From Polytrichum commune (lineage: Eukaryota > Streptophyta > Polytrichopsida > Polytrichales > Polytrichaceae), in NCBI GenBank assembly GCA_950295325.1, contig OX485809.1:18926144-18990143 (forward strand): DNA of 64,000 bases, read 5' to 3'. Shown here piece after piece: positions 56,067-64,000 of the stretch; within the stretch, counting starts at the first letter, position 1, and every line of letters starts with the position of its first letter. Position numbers and translations under genes: made by a program. The notes beneath the pieces were generated by a model. It did not search any database. It had not been told where the DNA came from and saw only the letters and a list, made by a program, of their open reading frames with translations.

Positions 56067-57377
56067 ATGTTCGCGTCATTAGGTGGGTTTGCGATGGATA
56101 TGGGAGATAGTGCATTTGAGTTGTCGACGAATGCATCGTTGTCGGATACGGAATGTCGCCTCTCTTCGCCTTCGGAGGATTATATTCGAGGGGCTAACGT
56201 CCTGGGTGTGTCTGGGGATACATCCTCCCATGAATCTTTGGAAGGGCAAGAACATTCCCAACATTATGAGGATGATAACGACCACATTCCATTGTGTGCC
56301 GGTTTCGGGAGGGAGCAGTGGGTGGGCCTTGATGTTGTTCTTCTGAACGAGCATGGTGTCCCTGTGGCAAATGGCATTTGTAGAAACTCCGATCCCCTTG
56401 AATGTATTGATGCCAACCCGCTTGGATTGGATGATGTTGGCGTTTGCATCTTGAATTCTTTACTTCCGTTGGAAGTCCCGTTGACTTGGAGATTTTCCTT
56501 GCGGCGATGGCCCCTGCGTCGAGTTCTCCATGAAGAAGTAAGCTTGTGGGATCATGGGCGACGGCACAAGCAAACGCAGTCAGCTTTGTTGGCCGCAAGA
56601 CGTCCTCGCAAAGGTCTGCGCAAATACGATTCTAGTCGCGTGTCTGGCATACAAAAAGAACGTAGACGGGATTCCATACTTGGAGAGGACTCTATCCGTC
56701 AAGTATCCACAAAGGACTGTTGTGCGAAGAAATGTTGTCAATTCTTTCCGCGTGAAAAAATTAGGTCCCTTCGGCAAGAGATGTGGCTTGCGGATTTTCG
56801 TATGAGGTCGGCAAAAAAACTCGAGGTCCACAGAAATTTGCACGTTGACAGCCATGGCAATAAGGTGGTTACCCTTGAGAATGTGGAAGTGTGTTGCACA
56901 GCATGGTATTCCATCCATGCAGTCTCCAAGGCTGATTTTTATAGGTTTAGGAAGTATTCTTTGTTGGGACGCCGTTCTCGATTTCATGGCAACTCGGGCA
57001 CCAAGAAACCTAGAGAGGCTACACTCCAAGCCTCCGCGACACTCTCCACCATCATAGTCCCGTTGGCCGATGCAATGCCCCACAAGACGAGGACATTGTC
57101 CTCCGGGGAGAAAGTTGTCCAAATGGTGTTGCCCACAGGCACAAAATGGAAGAACATCTTAACGGACATAAACGAAGTGGGTCGCAAAGCTGGGTGTGGG
57201 CCCATTTCTTTGTCCAAGTTGAGTGTAATTAAAAACCAACAGTTTGCGGAGTACATTTTGAAGAGACCTGGGACAAGTTTGCCAGGTGTACGACGTGTGA
57301 AAAGTACAAAGGTCTTCGAGACGCCCATCCTATAGGCACCGAGTCCCATACAAGACACCAAAGGAAATACATTGAGC
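56067..57377 (+). pseudogene. DUF7869-type transposon gene, copy 1, 5' part
   Basis: From ATG 56067: acidic N-terminus, then K-D-C-C-A-K-K-C-C-Q (Cys cluster typical before the core), V-C-C-T-A-W, and L-P-T-G-T-K-W-K. Compared with copy 2 (61622-64000, minus) one G is missing at about 57269-57274, so the frame stops at 57335 instead of reading R-P-G-D-K-F-A-R-C. The homologous sequence continues to the target duplication at 57378-57382. So it carries a frameshift and is then split by the 57383-59053 insertion. Confidence 0.7.
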
Positions 57378-57382
57378 ATGTC

Positions 57383-59053
57383 TGTGAGGCCAAACCCCCC
57401 ACCCTTAAGCGTCCGTAGTCCAAGTAGTGGGTTTGGGCTCACATTCCTCCGCGGTATTGGATTTGGACTTGGATGAGTCCATAGTGCAAGGTTCACCCTT
57501 CAAGTGGTCTTGGATTTAACTAGCTCCTTCATAAACCCAGCTCCTTCATAAACCCAGCTTCTTAGCTTCTAACTAAACAAACCCAGCTCCTTCATAAACC
57601 CAGCTCCTTCATGAACCCAGCTCCTTAGCTTCTAACTAAACAAACTCAGGTCCTTCATAAACCCAGCTCTTTACTTTCTAACTAAACAAACCCAGCTCCT
57701 TCATAAACCCAGCTCTTTACTTTCTAACTAAACAAACCCAGCTCCTTCATAAACCCAGCTCCTTCATAAACCCAGCTCCTTACTTTCTAACTAAACAAAC
57801 CCAGCTCCTTCATAAACCCAGCTCCTTCATAAACCCACAACTTTGTAGTTATAATCCCCAACTACCTCACTAATTATTCAAGCCCTTAACTAATCTTCCT
57901 ACCTAATTTCCCTAATTCTACTAACAACCCCTTTCTAATCACACAATTCTTCTCTAATCCTAAAATCCTAAAATCCTAGAGAGGAGAGGGGGAGAGAGAA
58001 TTTCCTAACTTCACTAAGACTAACTAATCCACACAAGTATATTTTTGCACTCATCACAACATCAAGTGCTCAACTCTTAAACATGGAACTTGCAACCACG
58101 TGTATTCAAAACATGAACTTTAAGTACCACAAATTGGAATCATGAATTAACTTTAAAATCCTTCACGTCAACACTAATTCTACCAAGAGGTCAAGCCCTC
58201 TTCAAGGCTAACAAGCCTTGGCTCTCAAACTAAAAACTAAGCACACACATGTGCTCCAATATGGCTTCCCACACCCACACTTATAACTCGTGGGGTGCCT
58301 TGGAGCACAAAGGAAAGAGAGGATGAGTGAGGGAAGAATGAGGGATTATATAGTAAGCTTGAGGGGGTGAGCACCCTCAAGGCTCACGATAAGCCCTTGA
58401 GATTTCCTCCTACTTAGTAGGCGCCAATCCTATCTTCTAAGCCTTCCTCCCTCAAATGATCAACAAGGATCCTAATTCGAACATTTAACTAGCCTTGGCT
58501 TTCTACCTACCACACTTTACCAAACTTGGGATGCTTCAACCCAAACTTAGCCTCCTTCGCTTTCCGCCGCCATAACTTTCTCCCCTTACTTTCCCAAATC
58601 GTCGCTCACCACTTAATTCAAACCACGATGCTTAACTCGTGATTTGATTGGTGCTTTGAGAATTTGCTTATCCTCCACCTTGCATTCTTCCTTGGGCCTT
58701 CCCCATTAAGTGGCCATGATGAGGTGGTCCACTTGTGCGCTCCATGTGATCCTCCATTCATCCCAATTCGAATGCACTTGCCTCTTGAGTCACTTTGGTT
58801 GTCTCCATCCATTTGTACTAGCCTACTCACTAACTACTCAATCCAAGTTCTCCTTACCTATCCTCATTCACTCAAATCCTTCCGAAGGTAAAAACACAAT
58901 AACAACTCACATCCTAGCCTCTTACAACATGGTACTTCTAAGACTAACATTTCACTCTTTTTATATTTTTGTGAAGTAACATGCTACTTCAAAGTGCATC
59001 AACTAACGTTTCAAGGGTCTAAGACTAAATGTGGGCACCCTTTTGGGCTCACA
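57383..59053. mobile_element. 1,671-bp TG...CA insertion (solo-LTR-like) with 5-bp TSD
   Basis: Starts TGTGAGGCCAAAC and ends TTTTGGGCTCACA; these are inverted with two mismatches in 13. The exact duplication ATGTC lies at 57378-57382 and 59054-59058, and copy 2 of the host gene has the uninterrupted site (GAGCATGTCAACAACC). TG/CA ends plus a 5-bp TSD fit an LTR retrotransposon; no internal coding region is present, so a solo LTR is the simplest reading. A related sequence lies at 2176-3929. Confidence 0.75.
57530..57840. repeat. Minisatellite inside the LTR-like insertion
   Basis: CCAGCTCCTTCATAAACC repeated about a dozen times, interspersed with TTCTAACTAAACAAAC. Confidence 0.8.
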
Positions 59054-59058
59054 ATGTC

Positions 59059-60900
59059 AACAACCAGGAGGCACACCGTCAAGATTACTACAAGAATCGT
59101 GCACTATCCATAATGAGGCCTGCGGAGGTCCTAACTGTCATCCATGATAAAATGGACCATGCCAAAACCGCTTGCCCTTGTTATGCACGCAAAATTAAAG
59201 CCACGGATGGTCTCTTCAAGTTACCCGTAGCTGTCACAGGTTCGTATGGAATCACAAATGTGTTTGAAAGGATTTCCAATGTTTTTGGGTTTGTTTGCCA
59301 TATGTCAAACTTCATCCGTCTGTTTAGTGGTTATACCATATTTTTGTTGTTCATCCATCGTTTTTTTTTCTCAGGTATGATCGCCCACGGCCATGGGGAC
59401 GTTAAATATGCCCATTATGGTTTGGATTTTTACCCTGGTGATGCCAACCACACGGTTGGTTCATTTGCAAAACTCTTGCGCGATCTTGAGAAGCTGCCGA
59501 TTCACTCTTCCCGTGCGCTTTTTGATGGTTGTGGAACGACACCCCTTTACGAGGCAGTGCTTCAGGGGAAGGAGGTTTGTATGTCGGCATTGCCGGAACC
59601 ACGTGGAGAACCCATTTGTGCAAAACCATTGCTTCCAACTCTCCATGTTCAACTTGATAATTGTGCTAAAGACAACAAATGTCGATATGTGTTTTGTTTT
59701 TGGTCATTGCTTGTGGCAAAAGGCATATTCAAAGAGGTGTTTGTGTCTTTCTTGATGGTGGGGCACACATACGATGACATTGATGCGTCATTTGGACGTT
59801 GGAGCATGAAGTTGCATGAAGAGGATTTTCCCACCATACCGCTTCTTATGAAATCATACATGGATTTGGACAATGTGTCCGTAATCCCGCACATGATTGA
59901 GGAAGTACCAAATTTCAAGGCCTTCATCAAGCCATACATGCTGAAGGGAGATGACCGTTTGGTGGGACACACGAAAGCACAACAATTCCGCTTCTATATG
60001 AGGGATGATGGTGTCCCTGCTATGCAGTTTAAGCTTTTGTGCACATCTCCTAATTGGTGTCCGGAGGATGGGATACTCGTGTGGCGTCAGAACAAGGATG
60101 GAAAATGTTTGCTCCCGGATGGGGATCCAAAGCCTTGTAAACCCGATCCCATGAAGAATGGGCTGGAAATCATCAAAGGCATATCCGGATTCATTGAATA
60201 TAGGAAAGAGTTGTGTGAGGAAGACATCACCAAACGTGTTAGGAATACTTATGAACAGTTGATCGCGTATTGGGATCGCATTCGCTCGGCCTTGATGACA
60301 CTTGGTGGCGACACACGTATAACTTTGACACAAGGATTTTGGCCACAAAGTCGTTTGACGGTTGTGGAGTCCGACACCATGTTCTTTGACAATGGAGAGG
60401 TCCGTGAAGAGTTCAAAATGGACGAGCATTACGTTGGTCCTGCGCGCAATCGGCCGGCACCGTCGTTTCGTGTGGGTGTTGATTGCCATGAAGGGTATAT
60501 GGTCCTCGTACGAGCAGGAGATGAGGAGCACCCCAAGCCAATTTGGTTGGTGAAAGCATTGTCTTCACCCAATTTTATCCGAACTAGCCCCAACTTTCAT
60601 CAAATTGAAGTGGAATATTGCCGTCCTAGCACCAAAGACCAGAACGTTCTCCGGACCTATTTAGGTTGGGACACCAAAAAGAATTTCAAGTGGACAGTGG
60701 ACTCAGCATATGGACCGGTTTGGATAAACACGGATACCATACTTTGTGCTTGGAAACCGCGTAAGGGCTCTAAATCGGAAACAATGACCATCCCCCAAAA
60801 ACATATAGATTTTGCCAAAGACAACCTGGCACGTATTGCAGCTGTGGAAAATGAAGCCGAGAATGGATATGAAGCGGAATATGGAGACGGGGAAACATAA
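59059..60900 (+). pseudogene. DUF7869-type transposon gene, copy 1, 3' part
   Basis: Resumes copy 1 after the insertion (H-V|N-N-Q-E-A-H-R-Q in copy 2). Intron 59240-59374 (GTCACAG|GTTCGT ... TTTCTCAG|GTATGATC) is 135 nt with no stop, so it stays open if retained. Then the DUF7869 core: G-L-D-F-Y-P-G, Q-L-D-N-C-A-K-D-N-K (conserved acidic site), L-M-V-G-H-T-Y-D-D-I-D-A-S-F-G-R, and a long C-terminal domain ending at TAA 60898-60900. DUF7869 is thought to be an RNase-H-like transposase or integrase domain; I know this from the motif pattern, not a search. Confidence 0.7.
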
Positions 60901-61621
60901 CATAAGTTGGATTTAATGGCTCAACGTAGGGGGACTTTATAGACTTGGTATTATTGCAATTATTAACACTATATTTGTTAATTGGAGACTTTGGAAAGTC
61001 TCAAAATAAATTGGACCCGTAGTTTCGGATGCGAATATTGTGAACGTAGGGAACATGGGGAACAATGGCAACATAATGTTCGAAAGATCCATATGTGATG
61101 AATATATATGTTTCTAAATATAGTAATTATTTGGGGGATAATCAAAACTACGCCAACACAATATTCCAATGTCACAAATTCACAATTATTTTGTATTTTT
61201 GATTTTGTATTGAACAAAATTAATGAATCTATAAATAGCCATCTGATTTTATATCTAGGGACTCTTGGATGCGTATCCCAAACATAACATCTTAGCCAAT
61301 TGTGGGTGAATTGAACGGCACATCCCAAACGCAACAATATTAAAATAATTTGACAGTGTGTATAAGAAATTGCAAATTAGCATCTGCAATATAATTATAT
61401 AGTTTGGACTCCACATCCGTAAACACAAACATATAAAAAACATTTGATAGCGCATGTGAAGTTGGATTCCACATCCGTAAATCAATACAATCATGATATA
61501 TAATTGTAATCTATAAAATTGCTATAAAATGTGTCTAATATAGTATTCGACCCCAATGTCATATATTTCATGAAAAACCAAGACACATTTCAAATAATTG
61601 TGGTCCAACCCTACGTCAATA
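60901..61621. other. Spacer between convergent DUF7869 genes
   Basis: No gene. 60970-61010 holds TATTTGTTAATTGGAGAC plus the palindrome GAGACTTTGGAAAGTCTC, as at 53683-53722. Confidence 0.5.
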
Positions 61622-64000
61622 TCATTCTCCATCTTCATCTTCAGCTTCATTTCCATTCTCGACATCGTTTTCTGCAGCAGCAATATGTGCCAAGTTGTCT
61701 TTGGCAAAATCTATATGTTTTTGGGGGATGGTCATTGTCTCTGATTTGGAACCTTTGCGTGGTTTCCAAGCACAAAGTATGGTATCTGTGTTTATCCATA
61801 TTGGTTCGTATGCTGAGTCCATTGTCCATTTGAAACCTTTTTTGGTGTCCCACCCTAAATATGTGCGGAGCACATTTTGATCTTTGGTGCTGGGACGGCA
61901 ATATTCCACCTCAATTTGATGAAAATTTGGGCTAGTTGGAACAAAATTTGGTGATGACAATGCTTTTACCAACCAAATCGGTTTAGGGTGCTCCTCATCT
62001 CCAGGACGTACGAGGATCATATACCCTTCGTAGCAATCAACAGCCACACGAAATGATGGAGCCGGACGATTACGAGCTGGGCCAACATAATGGTCGTCCG
62101 CTGCGAACTCTTCACGGATGTCCCCATTGTCGAAGAACATGGCCTCAGATTCCACGATTGTCACTCGGCTTTGTGGCCAAAAACCTTGTGTCAAACATGA
62201 ATGTGTTTCGACATCGGGTGCTAGCAATGCTGAGCGAATGCGATCCCAGTACGTAATCAATGGTTCGTGGGTATCCCGAACACGCCTTGTGATGTCTTCC
62301 TCGCACAATTCTTTCCAATATTGGATGAATCCGGATATACCTTTGATGATTTCTGGTCCATTCCTCATGGGGTTGGGTTTGCAAGGCTTCGGCTCCCCAT
62401 CAGGTAGCATACATTTGCCTTCTTCGTTTTGGCGCCATACGAGTATCCCTTCCTCTGGACCCCAATCCGGGGAAGTGCACAAAACTTTGAATTGCATGGC
62501 CGGCAAACCATCATCACGCATATAGAATCGGAATTGTTGAGCCTTGGTATGGCCCACTAAACGGTCACCTCCCTTAAGAATGAATGGTTCGATAAACGCT
62601 TTGAAATCGGGCACTTCTTCAATCAAATGCGGGATGACTGGCACATTATCCAAATCCATGTATGATTTCATGAGAAGAGGAATCGTCGGAAAATCCTCCT
62701 CGTGCAACTTCATACTCCAACGTCCAAATGAAGCGTCAATGTCATCATGCGTGTGGCCAACCATCAAAAAAGACACAAACACTTCTTTGAAAATGCCCTT
62801 GGCTACGAGCAATGACCAAAAACAAAACACGTATCGACATTTGTTGTCTTTGGCACAATTGTCCAGTTGCACATGTAGAGTTGGAGGCAAAGGTTTAGCA
62901 AGAACGGTTTGTTCAGGCGGTTCTTGCAGTGACGATAGACATACTTCTTTCCCCTCTAGCACAGCCTCATAAATCGGTGTTGTTCCACATCCAACAAAAA
63001 GAGCGCGAGAGGATGATGTTGGCGGACTCTCAAGATCTCGTAGAAGTTTTGCAAAAGACCCTACGGTATGATTGGCGTCGCCTGGATAGAAATCCAAGCC
63101 ATAATGTGCATACTTGACGTCCACATGGCCATGTGCGATCATACCTGAATTAAGACATACAAATGAGAAGTACATTCCAATATCATTTATAATAAGGAAA
63201 TTCAATTTTTCCGCAAGCAGGCCAAGAAAATGAACAAACACTTACGGATGTACATCCGTAACTCTTAACGATGAGTATGTGGGTTCGCAAAAAAAATGTG
63301 AAAACCAACGAACCTGTGACAGATATTGGGAGCTTGAAATATCCATCTGTAGCCTTTATTTTCCGTGCATAACAAGGGCACGCAGTCTTCGCATGGTCCA
63401 TTTTGTCATGAATGATTGTCAAAACCTCATTCGGCCTCATTATCGATAATGCGCGATTCTTGTAGTAGTCTTGACGGTGTGCCTCTTGGTTGTTGACATG
63501 CTCAATGTATTTCCGTTGATGTCTATTGTGCGACTCAGTCCCTATGGGATGTGCATCTCGAAGGCCCTTGTATTTTTCACAAGCAGAACACCTGGCAAAC
63601 TTATCCCCAGGCCTCTTCGTAATGTACTCTGCAAATTGTTGATTCTTTATCACACTCAATTTTGACAACGAAATCGGCCCACATCCAGCCTTTTCGCCAA
63701 CCTCATTAACATCCATAAGTATGTTCTTCCATTTTGTCCCTGTAGGCAAAACCATCTGGACAACCTTTTCCCCCGACGGCAGAGTCCGTGTTTTGTGTGG
63801 CATCGCATCTGCTAATGGCATAATGATGGTTGATAGTGTTGCAGCTGCTTGGAGTGTTGCCTCCCTGGGCTTCTTTGTACCAGAGTTGCCATGGAACCGA
63901 GAACGCCGTCCTTGCAGCGAGTAGTTCCGGAACCTATAAAAATCTGCCTTTGAAACTGCATGTATAATGTACCATGCCGTGCAGCATACCTCTATATTTT
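61622..64000 (-). CDS. DUF7869-type transposon gene, copy 2 (5' end off the window)
   Basis: Exon from beyond 64000 to 63314 (V-C-C-T-A-W ... L-P-T-G-T-K-W-K ... H-V-N-N-Q-E-A-H-R-Q ... I-S-V-T-G), intron 63313-63145 (GTCACAG|GTTCGT ... AATTCAG|GTATGATC, 169 bp), exon 63144-61622 with Q-L-D-N-C-A-K-D-N-K and V-G-H-T-H-D-D-I-D-A-S-F-G-R, ending TGA. No lesion seen within the window. Closely similar to copy 1 across all domains and with the same intron position. Shared hypothesis of transposase/integrase function; partner proteins not seen. Confidence 0.8.

Noticed and set aside
1-64000. U-to-C RNA editing restoring the in-frame stops
   Set aside because: Such editing is known in organelles of some land plants, not for nuclear genes, and any stop codon can be written as C-to-T of a sense codon, so the pattern is not diagnostic.

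Overview
The window is eukaryotic nuclear DNA, almost certainly from a streptophyte (land plant or close algal relative). The evidence is interstitial plant-type (TTTAGGG)n telomere repeats, short GT-AG introns (85-170 bp), TATA-box promoters, and plant-style transposons of the MULE, hAT, LTR, MITE and DUF7869 types. I cannot name the species. No rRNA, CRISPR or ordinary housekeeping gene was found; nearly all of the window is transposons inserted into the genes of other element-like units.

Layout. (1) 1-1042, 1304-1776 and 16712-19406: 'gene A', a multi-exon gene ending in an FCP1/HAD phosphatase-like domain, now carrying in-frame stops. It is split by (2) a ~14.9-kb MULE at about 1777-16711. 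The MULE has a transposase (7496-4087, minus), a protein-kinase-like cargo gene (10032-11529) and a large cargo gene joining a ParB-like DGNHR domain to a degenerate N6/N4 DNA-methyltransferase-like domain (11664-16037). (3) 21.5-26.6 kb: non-coding, with one 337-bp MITE (perfect 8-bp TSD) and a 1.3-kb foldback element. (4) 27739-32528 plus 50540-51487, minus strand: 'gene B', a paralogue of gene A with the same exon layout. Its exons join in phase 0 to give about 1,611 codons: a DGQH ParB-like region, an acidic linker and a C-terminal FCP1-like phosphatase domain. It is split by (5) an 18,003-bp hAT element at 32537-50539, with TIR CAGGGTTGTCTAT and a perfect 8-bp TSD CTTGGGCA; removing the element and one TSD copy restores gene B's frame. 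The hAT carries its transposase, a second member of the same kinase-like family, a coiled-coil/RING-finger gene and an unknown acidic gene. (6) 56-64 kb: two DUF7869-type transposon genes, tail to tail. The first has a 1-nt frameshift and a 1,671-bp TG...CA (solo-LTR-like) insertion with a 5-bp TSD; the second looks intact.

The least familiar feature is the set of element-specific repeats. Gene A territory carries about seven copies of a ~20-bp palindrome (CCACGGGTGTTCACCCGTGG). Gene B territory carries about 24 copies of a different one (TTACGAACGCGCGTTCGTAA), in introns, beside splice sites and in two places in coding exons. The MULE carries a third (TTTGTGCGCTAGCGCACAAA) on a ~104-bp tandem period. 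The hAT has three G/C-rich arrays (GCGGACGGGG.../GGGAACG) lying just upstream of the TATA boxes of three of its genes. ParB-like genes beside clustered ~20-bp palindromes recall bacterial ParB/parS; that functional link is a hypothesis, not something the sequence proves.
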